From positions 66,018,873 to 66,082,872 of the forward strand of contig OZ024908.1 of the NCBI GenBank assembly GCA_964017125.1: 64,000 nucleotides of DNA, read 5' to 3'. The stretch comes from Flabesymbios commensalis. Lineage: Eukaryota > Annelida > Polychaeta > Terebellida > Flabelligeridae. Positions 43,567 through 53,285 of the stretch are shown here, piece after piece; the first letter of the stretch is position 1, and every line of letters begins with the position of its first letter. The notes beneath the pieces are model-generated. The model was given only the letters and a program-made list of their open reading frames with translations. It was not told where the DNA came from and searched no databases. Both the position numbers and the translations under genes were made by a program.

Positions 43567-45096
43567 TCAACACCGTAACCTAATCCGCGAAAAAGAATCA
43601 CGAAGTATTTTAGCAATGTCTTTTCTAAAGGATTTTATAGTGGATATGTATATCGCTGGATTAGCAATAAAATTTAAATATGATAAATTTAGCATTCCAC
43701 ATGGGAGCCAACTAATGTATGAGAGGAGCCAGACAGGTATCCAAGATATGTAAAAGAACAGTGTGACAAGAGCCAGCGAGAAACTGGTCTTTAACAATCG
43801 ACGCTTTTGTATATTATACATTTTTTCTTGTGCTGCTCGTCCTGGAATGGCCTTTGTTTTTGTGTTTGGGTTTAATTGTGACGGGGTCTTTTCCGGTAGT
43901 GTACATCTTGCAGTTCTGATATTCTCTTTGGGAGATGGCTTCATTCTTGTTGGAGATGGAACTGTCAAAGTCATCAATTTAGCATTGCGTGCAGTATTTC
44001 TCGTACAGAACTCCGTCTGCGCTGATTCAACATATGACACATTTATCATTGGAATTACTACCCTATTTATACCATGGTGATCCTTGTTTGATGTTGGAGC
44101 TTCTCTTGACTCTTCCAACTGCAATGTTACAACATTCTCTATTAACGGCAATGTATGTTTACTTGTCCCAGGTTGATCAAGCTGCTTTAGTGTCATCTTA
44201 CTTATGCGACATGTTCGCTGTCCCGGTGACATCTGAATTGTGTCAGAATTAATCTCTTTGGACTTCATTTTACTTGTGCCTGGTTGAGGCTGCTCTTTTA
44301 ACTTACTGCTTGTATCAAGTTGAATATATTCTCCTAGCGATGTCATTTGTGTTGGGTCACTATTGTCCTGAGGCATGCTGAGCTTCCCTCTATATATATC
44401 TAAACACAATTCTCCCTGTGGCTCCGTAGTTTGTTCTGGATTAGCCTGATTGTTTTTACAAACGGGTTTAAATAGTATACAGATAATTATGGCGTAAGCC
44501 GCAAATGTTATCAAAGAACAGATACACCAATATAAAAATATTACACGAAAAGTTGTTAATAAATTGCTAATCGAGACCGGCAAGGACAGCGCAAATGTTG
44601 TGAGTGAACATACGCCTATTTGAAACTTCAAAGACCAAAGTACTACCCGACTTCTAACAAGAATAGTCAACCTTTCTACAGCTCTAACAGCCAACAGTAT
44701 AATAGATGTGCATGATATAAAAAAATGTGTTTGTCCATATAGCAAGCTGTTATCACCATTTGGAACGACAATGCCAAGAGCGCATGTCAACCAAAACAAC
44801 AAATCTACAATTGCCAATGCCACCATGTAGACCAGATCCTGTTTGTATGTACATTTCCCACGTTGACGACAACACACGATTATCACTAGGAGTTGAAGAA
44901 TGGCAAATGCCACAGAACTTGTAGCCAGAACATAGTTCAATGTCTCATAGGATCTGATTTGATGAACACAAATTGCAAGTCTTGGCATGCCAACGTGTGT
45001 TTTATTTGTATGTGACGCATTGCCATCTTCAGTACCGAGTGTAACCGTCGCCAGTGTAGTCCAGATGTTTTCCGTTGACATGTTGGTAAAATCCAT
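43567..45096 (-). CDS. Rhodopsin-like (class A) orphan G protein-coupled receptor
   Basis: A 509-residue, uninterrupted seven-transmembrane protein. The extracellular N-terminus has three N-glycosylation sequons (Asn5, 26, 31). TM1 is about 54-76, TM2 87-111 (LAIVD with the sodium-site Asp98), TM3 122-145 ending ERL (141-143, in place of DRY), TM4 156-178, TM5 184-210, TM6 434-461 (FFYISWIP, the WxP toggle), TM7 467-486 with NPAIY (479-483), then an amphipathic helix 8. Odd points: a third intracellular loop of about 220 residues rich in Ser/Thr/Pro with a repeated QPGTSK; an extracellular loop 2 of only about six residues, so the usual TM3-ECL2 disulphide is impossible; no TM4 Trp or TM5 Pro. 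Role: plasma-membrane ligand sensing through G proteins (family knowledge); ligand unknown. The start is placed at the first Met after a splice acceptor at 45122, so a 5' exon exists and could add residues. Confidence 0.88.
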   Translation of the reverse strand: MDFTNMSTENIWTTLATVTLGTEDGNASHTNKTHVGMPRLAICVHQIRSYETLNYVLATSSVAFAILQLLVIIVCCRQRGKCTYKQDLVYMVALAIVDLLFWLTCALGIVVPNGDNSLLYGQTHFFISCTSIILLAVRAVERLTILVRSRVVLWSLKFQIGVCSLTTFALSLPVSISNLLTTFRVIFLYWCICSLITFAAYAIIICILFKPVCKNNQANPEQTTEPQGELCLDIYRGKLSMPQDNSDPTQMTSLGEYIQLDTSSKLKEQPQPGTSKMKSKEINSDTIQMSPGQRTCRISKMTLKQLDQPGTSKHTLPLIENVVTLQLEESREAPTSNKDHHGINRVVIPMINVSYVESAQTEFCTRNTARNAKLMTLTVPSPTRMKPSPKENIRTARCTLPEKTPSQLNPNTKTKAIPGRAAQEKMYNIQKRRLLKTSFSLALVTLFFYISWIPVWLLSYISWLPCGMLNLSYLNFIANPAIYISTIKSFRKDIAKILRDSFSRIRLRC

Positions 45097-45120
45097 CCTT
45101 ATTCTGATGATCCGCTTCCA

Positions 45121-45148
45121 GCTGCAACAGGAAATACAACAAGGTCAA
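45121..45148 (-). other. Splice acceptor ahead of the GPCR start codon
   Basis: Read on the minus strand, TTGTTGTATTTCCTGTTGCAG is a strong pyrimidine tract plus AG (45122-45123). It is followed by 25 nt without an in-frame stop and then the ATG. It implies an intron in the 5' UTR or just within the coding sequence. Confidence 0.65.
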
Positions 45149-45149
45149 T

Positions 45150-46215
45150 GTTATAAATAAAAATTGCATTGTTAAAACATAAGTACAACAGAAACAAGTA
45201 AAGAACGACGGCACAGGACAAATTCACAACACTGTTTAAACTGTCATAAATTATGGAAATCACACTAATTTAAAAATGCTGCAAATTATTACATTTTGAT
45301 GCTGTTATGAAATTCATAATGGCATGTTTATCATCCAATACAACAATCTGATAATCATGCAAGCAATAAATATAGAACGAGATAAAACATGTAACCTAGC
45401 TACCATACTATGTAACATTGAAGTGAATATAAAATAAAATAAAATACATGTAAACTCGTTGCTATATATAGTGCAGACAAGGTGAATCCTTTCACTTCAA
45501 CCTACGTTAGGTGTGGACAACGTGGCGTCGACCAAGGCGTAGAGCTTATCTAGGGCCTACATGTTTATTGTGATCTGCTGAATAAAATGATATATAGGTT
45601 TGTTTACTTTTGATAGATTTTAAAATATCTACCAAGCATTTAAGTCCCACCTACCCTTATATAAAAAAGAGATATTTTTAAAAAATGCCAAAATTGATCA
45701 CTCTTTGGACAATTATAACTTAACCAATTTTCAAAATATTTCCAAGCCTTATATACCATTGGAATCACTTATTCATCTAATATTTACCTATATTGACATT
45801 TAATGATAGTTAAAAAAAATCTACAAAAAAGGTTTTAAATGTATAAGAATCCAATATTCTGGTTACAGCGTCAGAACGCATATCAGCTAATAATGGCTGA
45901 AAAATGCTTTCCGATGATATAATTGTTTTTATTGTATCTTAAATACTTTTCTGTTATTAATTTAGAGCAATGTTTGAATGGGGTTTCCAATGTATATATT
46001 TATTTATATACGATACAAGACCTAGTGCACCCTTGGCTTTACAAGGTGCATTAGTCCACTAATTAACAGGGGACGTAAGCGGTGTACGTGTGACAGCTAG
46101 GTGTGATAATCATCGCAATAGAAATACCTAGCCTTTTTGTATTTTAGTAATACAGACATGTATTAAATCTCACCAGAAAACTTATTCCATACTGAAAATA
46201 ATGATATAAATTATA
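45150..46215. other. Intergenic or intron, no feature recognised
   Basis: AT-rich; presumably holds the first intron and promoter of the minus-strand GPCR gene, but no first exon, TATA box or other element could be placed. Confidence 0.35.
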
Positions 46216-46220
46216 TTATG

Positions 46221-47440
46221 ATTACAAATCGTGGCCACGGATTATAAATCATGGGAACGGATTTTAAATTGAGGCCACGAATTAAAAATTGTGGCCACGG
46301 ATTATAAATCGTGGCCACGAATTATAAATCGTGGGAACGAATTATAAATATTGGGAGCGAATTATAAATCGTGGGAACGAATTATAAATCGTAGCCACGG
46401 ATTACAAATCGTGGCCATGGATTGTAAATCGTGGGAACAAAATATAAATCGTGGGAAAGAATTTAAAATCGTGGGAACGAATTACAAATCGTGGCCACGG
46501 ATTATAAATCGTGGGAACGGATTATAAATCGTGAGAACATAATAGGGGGGGCCTACAAATCGCGGACACGAATTATAAACCCTGAGAACCAATTATAAAT
46601 CGTGGGAACGGATTATAAATCGTTGGAACGGATTATAATTCGTGGCCACGGATTAGAAATCGCGCGAACAAATTTTAAATATGGGGGCGAATTAGAAATC
46701 GTGGGAACGAATTATAAATCGTGGCCACGGATTATAAATCGTGGCCACGGATTGTAAATCGTGGGAACGAAATATAAACCGTGGGAACAAATTATAAATC
46801 GTGGGAACGAATTGCTAATAGTGGCCACGGATTATAAATCGTAGGAACGGATTATAAATCGTGGCCACGGATTATAAATCCCAGCCATGAATTATAAATC
46901 GTGTGAACTGATTATAAACCATGGGAACTAATTATAAACCGTGGGAATCGTGGCCACAGATTATAAATCGTGGCCACGGATTATAAATCGTGGGAACGAA
47001 TTATAATTCGTGGGAACGAATTCTAAATCATGGAAACGGATTATAAATCGTCGTCACGGATTATAAATCATGGCCACGGATTATAAATCGTGGCCACGGA
47101 TTATAAATCGTGGCCACGGATTTTAAATCGCGGGAACGGATTAAAAATCGTGATCACATTTTATAAATCGTGGGAACGAATTATAAATCGTGGCCACTGA
47201 TTATAAATCGTTGGAGCGGATTATAAATCGTGGGAACGAATTATACACTGTGGGGGAGCGAATTATAAATCGTGGGAACAAATTAATAATCGTGGCCACA
47301 GATTATAAATCGTGGGAACGGATTATAAATCGTGGGAACGGGATATAAATCGCTGACACGAATTATTTATCGTGAGAACAAAATATAAATCTTGGCAACG
47401 GATTATAAATCGTGGGCACGGATTTTAAACCGTTGTCACG
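46221..47440 (+). repeat. 20 bp minisatellite with two unit types, about 61 copies
   Basis: The unit is ATTATAAATCGTGGCCACGG or ATTATAAATCGTGGGAACGA. The two types differ mainly in GGCCAC versus GGGAAC and are interspersed without strict alternation. A few units carry indels (46541-46555, 47255). Total length equals 61 x 20. The GGCCAC type contains a TGGCCA palindrome. Confidence 0.96.
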
Positions 47441-47800
47441 CTTTTATTTTATTTTCTCCCCCACATGTGTCCCTTTAGGGGCTCCGTAGAGTGGCCTACT
47501 AACAAGTATGCAATGGTTTATCTCTAAAGATAAGTCGAATAAAAGAAGACATAATGGAACCTTTTTCAAAAATATGGAGCTGTATTCGGCTCAAAACTGT
47601 CAGAAAGTCATTCGACGCAAACTCTCGCTCTGATTTGATGACATACGTTTTAATTGACGCATTTGTAATGTTGGTATTGTTGCTTATTTCCTCTTAACCG
47701 ACACGATTGTGGTCTTCTTTACAGTTACATAAGTTAATTGAACAGCAATCTCATTTTAATTTTGCAGCTCTTGTTCTTCTTTAATACAATGGCTTTTTTA
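47441..47800. other. Intergenic, no feature recognised
   Basis: Short unassigned stretch between the minisatellite and two MITEs. Confidence 0.4.
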
Positions 47801-47802
47801 GA

Positions 47803-47854
47803 GTTGGGCCACCGTCTACGACGCTGCCCAACACTAAAACAATAATCTGCTGGG
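47803..47854. repeat. GGCCCAAC MITE, right half
   Basis: GTTGGGCCACCGTCTACGAC, GCTGCCCAACACTAAAAC, then ATCTGCTGGG. Confidence 0.5.
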
Positions 47855-47914
47855 TACGTATTGTTTGAGCTGAAAAAATACGCTTGCTATTTATTGATCA
47901 TGACTCCAGTGTCG

Positions 47915-48019
47915 GGAAACACGAGACGTTTATCCAATGCTGGTTTAAAGATGGCCCGCCGTCTATGACGTCGGCCCAACATTAAACCAACATTGGATCA
48001 ACCTTTCGTGTTTGCTGGC
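47915..48019. mobile_element. GGCCCAAC foldback MITE, well preserved
   Basis: GGAAACACGAGACGTTTATC to GATCAACCTTTCGTGTTTGC. The inner arms CCAATGCTGGTTTAAAGATG and CATTAAACCAACATTGG surround GGCCCGCCGTCTATGACGTC. A fresh CCCAACAAACATGAGACG start follows at 48032. Confidence 0.8.
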
Positions 48020-48102
48020 CAGTGTCCTCACCCAACAAACATGAGACGCCGACGTCTTGGACAAAATCTATTCATTTTATAATAATAAAAAAACAATACC
48101 TA

Positions 48103-48226
48103 TTCTGTGAAACTCAATGACCTGCCTTCCTTTGTTTTTACCGAGCTAGCTAATACAATTAAGTAAGAGGGAGGGGGTATTATATAACCTTGTTTTCACC
48201 GAGTGACGTCACTGCGCTTCACAGAA
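48103..48226. mobile_element. MITE, TTCTGTGAA/TTCACAGAA, TA target site (type copy)
   Basis: TTCTGTGAAACTCAATGACC and GTCACTGCGCTTCACAGAA are flanked on both sides by TA. The interior TTTTACCGAGCTAGCTAATA, TTATATAACCTTGTTTTCAC matches 16711-16818. A TATATAA box-like word lies inside all three copies. Confidence 0.82.
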
Positions 48227-48269
48227 TAGACTAAACCGACATAACATAACAAAATATTTCAGATTGGCC

Positions 48270-48408
48270 GAGGTTGTGGTTCGAGGGGCTGTGAGTCGAG
48301 GGGTTGAGGGTCGAGGGGGTTGTGGGTCGAGAGTCGAGGGGTTGTGGGTTAAGGGTCGAAGGTCGAGGGTTGTGGGGCGAGGGGTCGATGGGGTCGAGGG
48401 GGTTATGA
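48270..48408 (+). repeat. GGTCGAGGGGTT short tandem repeat
   Basis: Imperfect 9-13 bp units GGGTCGAGGGG and GGTTGTGGGTCGAG. G-rich strand is plus. Confidence 0.8.
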
Positions 48409-48429
48409 AGGTAGCCAGTACCCGGGGCC

Positions 48430-48955
48430 CGCCAGGGACTTAAATCACAGTGTGTTCACAGCTCGGACGGGACCCGAAACCTATGTATTAACCTTTAACT
48501 CCTGAGACGCCCTCGACTGCAATTTCAAACCTAAAACTCTTAATAAAATTGATGCAGACATTGTGTACTTAAAGTGTAACATTTTTGTGCTCCATTCTAC
48601 CAAAATTTAAACCGCAAATTGTTATACTTCCAGAACACTGAACAACATACACATGACATTTCACTCAAGAGCACTTTTTTGACTCTAAAACACGTTATAT
48701 TTCCCGCAGAATAGTTTTCGACAGGATTTTGTAGGCCTATATTACCACTGGATATTTTGAAAGGCTCTTATATGACTAACGTGCGAATTGTATTTATATA
48801 GGCAGGCCCTAGGTCTGGTGTGGGAGTTAACATTTACTTGTGGGCACGATAACAGAAAAAGGTTTGCATGTCCTTCTCAAAATTGTTCTGCTTGTTGATA
48901 GTAACCAGTTCTCGGACAAGTTTAACGGCTGAAAAAGTACAGATTTTTTTACGAG
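48430..48955. other. Intergenic, no feature recognised
   Basis: Includes a moderately GC-rich start (TACCCGGGGCCCGCCAGGG). No gene supported. Confidence 0.4.
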
Positions 48956-48961
48956 TTAGCC

Positions 48962-49077
48962 AGGAAGAAACTTTTTTCTTTGAAACCTCAATGGCAGTGC
49001 TGTGGATAAATAGAACCCGCGATCTCCGACTATCCAGACAGGCTTCAACCAGGGCCCCCGCCATATCCGTCACCTCA
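48962..49077 (-). mobile_element. SINE head fragment, minus strand
   Basis: AGGAAGAAACTTTTTTCTTTG, then AACCCGCGATCTCCGACTAT and CCAGGGCCCCCGCC are, reversed, GGCGGGGGCCCTGG..: the first tRNA-like module and linker of the SINE at 8511. The anticodon-arm region differs, so this may be a subfamily. Confidence 0.55.
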
Positions 49078-49289
49078 AAAGTTGGGCAAGAGCTGCTGCC
49101 ATGCCGATAAAACACCATAGACTAGAGGCCATTCTCAAAAATACGACTTCTGATAAACTGAATGGTTAAAAACAAACGACTATATATATTTATCTTATTC
49201 CTTATGCTCCAGTGAGTCAAAATCAGGTTCTCGTCCACTTGGGAAAAACATATTTTAAGCCACTCACTCAAGCCCCGCTCACTCGTATA

Positions 49290-49410
49290 GATTGAATATT
49301 GTGGGAAGCGTCCGTAACCGAGAGGTAGCGTGCTCGACCTCAGACCGCCGGGTCTCGAGTTTAGAATTATGTGTCTGGAGGGCAATGTCATCTAATTCAT
49401 CTCATTCAAG
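49290..49410 (+). mobile_element. SINE second-module fragment
   Basis: TATTGTGGGAAGCGTCCGTA, ACCGAGAGGTAGCGTGCTCG, ACCTCAGACCGCCGGGTCTC and GTGTCTGGAGGGCAATGTC match 8635-8740. The 3' body is missing. Confidence 0.75.
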
Positions 49411-49484
49411 TAGATTTCAATTGCAGTTTTTATTTCAAGTTTGTTATAGTATGTCATTATAATAATTTATTATTAATAATTTAG

Positions 49485-49790
49485 AACATATTTTCAATGG
49501 ATACCGGTCAACTCGTACCCATGTCAACTCGTACCACCAATAGATGTCAACTCGTACCACAAATGTGTCAACGCGTACCGCCATTCGATTTCAACTTGTA
49601 CTCAACAAGGCAAGTATCAGATGATGGTGCGAGTTAACATCTATTACCACACAATAAAGGTCAACTTGTACCCAGTCAACTCGTACCAATACTAGATGTC
49701 AACTCGTACCACAAGTTGTCACAAGTGATGTCAATTCGTACCCAACAAGTATCAAATAATGGTGCGAGTTGACTTCTCTTACCACACAAC
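49485..49790. repeat. GTCAACTCGTACC motif field
   Basis: GTCAACTCGTACC or one-base variants occur about nine times, with two inverted GGTGCGAGTT words (near 49625 and 49760). The second half (from 49665) partly repeats the first, including CAACAAG..AAGTATCA and ATGGTGCGAGTTGAC/AAC. Confidence 0.75.
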
Positions 49791-49869
49791 ATTATATAAT
49801 TCGTTCCAAAGCTAATTCTTGAGGGTAATGAATGTAGCTTTCCTTTTAGTTGTAAAATAATACTTAATT

Positions 49870-50012
49870 TAAATATTGAGCCACGTATGTGACATTTCAT
49901 AAACTGCAAGACTGGAAGGGTCACGGTGATTAGCGCCCTAATTAGTGACAATGTCCTTATGCTTATGCCTACATACGACGTTACGTAATTTTAAATGAGC
50001 AGACTGGGGGGG
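49870..50012 (-). repeat. Inverted copy of 59500-59640
   Basis: GTGACATTTCATAAACTGCA, GACTGGAAGGGTCACGG, GATTAGCGCCCTAATTAGTG and TATGCCTACATACGACGTTA mirror 59510-59630, including the adjoining G/C homopolymer (9 G here, about 12 C there). Confidence 0.8.
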
Positions 50013-50044
50013 GGGGTGTGGCAATTACTGTAATATCCAAGTAC

Positions 50045-50900
50045 AACGGTTCTAGAAAAGTGGTGCTTCAAATGGCGAATTAAATTAAATGCTAACAAAA
50101 CGCAGCTAATTGTACTTAAAAAGAACGGGAGACAACACAAAAAATCAAGCTTCAATTATTCGAAGTAGAAATAGATCATGTGGAAGAGGCAACACTCCTG
50201 GGAGTGACTATCACCAAAACATTTAACTTTCAATCACATATAAAAATGGCATTATCCAAAGCTAATAAACGATTAAACTTACTAAGACTTCTAAGTGGTA
50301 CTAGCTGGTGATGTAAGCCTAAAATAATCATGCAATTGTACAAACAATACGTCAGACCAGTTCTAGAATATGGAGCGATAGCTCTCCTATCGGCACATAA
50401 AACAACACTAGAAAAGATACAACTAGTACAAAATAAGGCTATCAAGATAGCTTACCGCCTGCCGTGGTGTACCAGCACACGCAAAATACATGAGAAATCG
50501 AACCCATTAAAAATCGATTACAATCATTAGCGAACAAATTTATACACTCATTAGAAGAATACTCAGAATTATTCAAACTCCAAAAGGAATTACATAATGC
50601 GATGACGAAGAGGGACAACACAAAATTTCTTGACGAATTACTAGAAAACTACAAGAAACAATATGGGAATGAAAATGGCATGTAACAACTAACATCAAAC
50701 AACAAACCTTCTGCGAGAAAGCTTTTTGCTATGCTCGTAAACTCAATTTATAAGACCAATACCTAATAATACGCCTACGTGGCTTATCATCTATATTACC
50801 GCAACCTATATTGTCTGAGTTCGTAAGGGAAAGCTTTTCGCTATGCCTCTTAAAACGGGGTTGATGGAGGTAAGAACAGAAAGCAACCTTAAAACAACAG
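50045..50900 (+). mobile_element. Jockey/I-like LINE, C-terminal RT and 3' region
   Basis: Reads KWRIKLNANKTQLIVLKKNG, EATLLGVTITKTFNFQSHI, LSKANKRLNLLRLLSGTSW, a stop, KPKIIMQLYKQYVRPVLEYG, EKIQLVQNKAIKIAYRLPW, then after a shift LANKFIHSLEEYSELFKLQK. This is the thumb and C-terminal end of a non-LTR reverse transcriptase, where LNANKTQLI and the RPVLEYG block are conserved. The RT palm is absent, as expected for 5' truncation. The 3' region (ATTACCGCAACCTATATTGT, GGGAAAGCTTTTCGCTATG) recurs at 38.7 kb. It may belong to the same family as the LINE at 60773-63245, which lacks this part. Confidence 0.82.
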
Positions 50901-51106
50901 TTTTTACTTATCTCACTCCTAGAAACTTAAGAACACGTTTCATGATCAGACGTCGGGCATCGATGCATATTCAGTGGCATTTCACCTTTATTCCTTTATT
51001 CTTATAAGTTTAAGGCTAGTTTTATTGTTTTAAGTTTAGGGGACCCTTCCCGTCGCCTGTGTTATTGGACCGGGTGGGACCCTAAGGAAATTGTCAGACC
51101 TGCTTT

Positions 51107-51725
51107 GTCAACTGACTCTTTCTTTGAGGTCTGGGAGGTTTTCGCTCCCAGTGTAAATGCTGATTATCTGGCAATGTCCATGTCGTGATTGATAAGTGTT
51201 AAAAACCCACCCACTCACTGACACAGCCAACCGGACAGCTGGTGCCGTGTGGGGGCGGATAAACGCAACCTATCGTCTGTCTGCAACGATCTTGCCCTCA
51301 TTGTATGATAATTAGATCATTAGTTCAGTCATACACTGAAGGCATCAGGGAGTTTTATCCGAAGAATTTCAGCAGACAGGATGCTAAAATTCCACGGTTT
51401 TACCCTGTCGTGTTGGTTCGGGGGCCAACCATTCTATTTAAGCTATTACTGGTAACTCCAAATGACGCTGAAATGGGTACATTGACAGACGTTGTGTTTG
51501 ACGACGTAATAACCGAGATTGAAAGGTAACACTAAGAAATCCCACTATTTTCAGAGCAATGAGACATTATGACAAACTCGACAACTTTTAGCATTTATCA
51601 GAGGTATAGATCGTAATAAAAGAAATACCCATTAAATGCTAACAGTAAATGAGAATAAGAATAATAAAAATTGCCGAATTAACTACATTTTACAAACTGG
51701 ACGACGACAACAACGGACAACTAGA
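51107..51725 (+). repeat. Interspersed repeat, copy A (copy B at 59757-60485)
   Basis: TTTGAGGTCTGGGAGGTTTT, GTGTTAAAAACCCACCCACT, GAAGGCATCAGGGAGTTTTA, ATTTCAGCAGACAGGATGCT, GGTAACTCCAAATGACGCTG and AGAGCAATGAGACATTATGA are shared with copy B at high identity. A frame TEGIREFYPKNFSRQDAKIP is conserved between copies, but no domain is recognised. Near 51430 this copy has an uninterrupted TTCTATTTAAGCTATTACTG, the empty version of a MITE site filled in copy B. Confidence 0.85.
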
Positions 51726-51729
51726 CAAG

Positions 51730-52380
51730 TAGGAAATCTCATAATTGTGCTTTCTTAAAATTCTACAGGCATTTTGTCGGAAAAGTGCAGAATTTTTTTT
51801 TTTACACAATTCGAGTGTGCTGAATTCAAATCTGGTGTATGACAAGCTGTACGGATTCTCTAAGTGCTCCTAAATTGCAATAAACAAAATGGCCGCCAGA
51901 TGGTAAAGTTATTCACACATCTACAAAGCAAACACCTGATGAATGTTGTTATGGCCCAAAATAGCGTTTCTAATACTAACAATTATTTTCAGTTTATGTT
52001 AAATTCTTAGAGGGTATTTTGGTAAAGGATTGATTTTGTTGTGTTATTATGTGAAGCCATTTGTAGGGCTTTAAATCAAATAAAGTTCATGATTGAAACC
52101 ACTTGAATGTTCTAGCCAAGGTAAAACGCAAAAATGTTGAATAAAAACAAATGTTACTAATTTACTATTGTAATGAACTCTTATATATGTGTAGAATATG
52201 TGTAATTGCCGTGTGAAAAAACATTATATTCCCCTATTATCACTCAAGCTAAACAGTCTGGCAATACTAATATTAGAGAATATAAGACTGCAAATCCAGC
52301 GACATGTATTTAGTAAATGAATTAAATTATTTAAACTAATAAAATATATTGTCTTGTGTCGTCTTTAATCAGATGGATGG
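51730..52380. other. Intergenic, no feature recognised
   Basis: AT-rich; contains one AAAATGGCCGCC word (51888). No gene supported. Confidence 0.4.
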
Positions 52381-52383
52381 CCC

Positions 52384-52440
52384 AGGGGCGGATCCAGGAG
52401 GGGGGTCACGGGGTCCTGACCCCCTTTCAAAAATATAGAA
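52384..52440. repeat. GGGGCGGATCCAGG element end
   Basis: AGGGGCGGATCCAGGAGGGG with a GGGGTCCTGACCCC palindrome, then TTTCAAAAATATAG. The same terminus type as at 23336. The partner end was not found. Confidence 0.45.
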
Positions 52441-52554
52441 AGGCCTAAGCAACGTTATTGCCACACAAAATTTCAAAATGTTCCCAGGTGGTGCTTCGAA
52501 CCTAGCTGAGCTTCCTTTTTAAATTTCGTCCCTTCTGAAATATGAAGAACATAA

Positions 52555-52629
52555 TACTGCCATAAAAAGTCAAAACCAGAAACTGCTTCATTTCCAAGTA
52601 AGCAGTTACTGCCTTATTGCTTTATACCT
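52555..52629. mobile_element. GTAAGCAG hairpin MITE
   Basis: CTGCCATAAAAAGTCAAAAC, AGAAACTGCTTCATTTCCAA and GTAAGCAGTTACTGCCTTAT. It directly abuts the next MITE. Confidence 0.6.
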
Positions 52630-52630
52630 A

Positions 52631-52743
52631 CCCAGAAATCCCAAACAGTTGGCATATTGTACGATTGGTGTTGGGCCAGCGTCGTAGACGTTGGGCCAAC
52701 AGCAATCGTACACTATGTCAACTGTTTGTGTTTGCTGAGCGGG
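52631..52743. mobile_element. GGCCCAAC foldback MITE, nearly perfect hairpin
   Basis: CCCAAACAGTTGGCATATTG, TACGATTGGTGTTGGGCC and AGCGTCGTAGACGTTGGGCC are mirrored by CAACAGCAATCGTACACTAT and CAACTGTTTGTGTTTGCTGAG. The outer arms GTACGATTG/CAATCGTAC are unlike other copies, a distinct subfamily. Confidence 0.78.
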
Positions 52744-53038
52744 TATATACTAGTGCTAGCATGGCCTACGGCGCCACAATGACCTGTTGAAATCCACAAC
52801 TTAAAAAAATAGAAAAATAAAATAATGAAAACAAAATAAAGCAGGTTCTCAGATGTGTTCGCAGAATATGTTGTATTAAAAAAATCTGGTATTAAAAAAT
52901 ATGGTTAACTTTTAAATGAACGTTGTTCCATGTAAAAATTTATCTCGTGACCCATTGCTGACACCACTCCTTTTTTCACCAATCAATCTTTCTGACCAAA
53001 ATACTCAATGCAGCCAATCGCAGAGAGACCTAACGATC

Positions 53039-53263
<225 letters not shown>

Positions 53264-53285
53264 TAATAGCAACTGGGAGCTTCAT

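Noticed and set aside
43763-44252. Open frames of 87-105 codons on the plus strand
   Set aside because: They are antisense shadows of the minus-strand GPCR.
46221-47440. CRISPR-like array
   Set aside because: Units are contiguous 20 bp tandem repeats without unique spacers, in a eukaryotic context.
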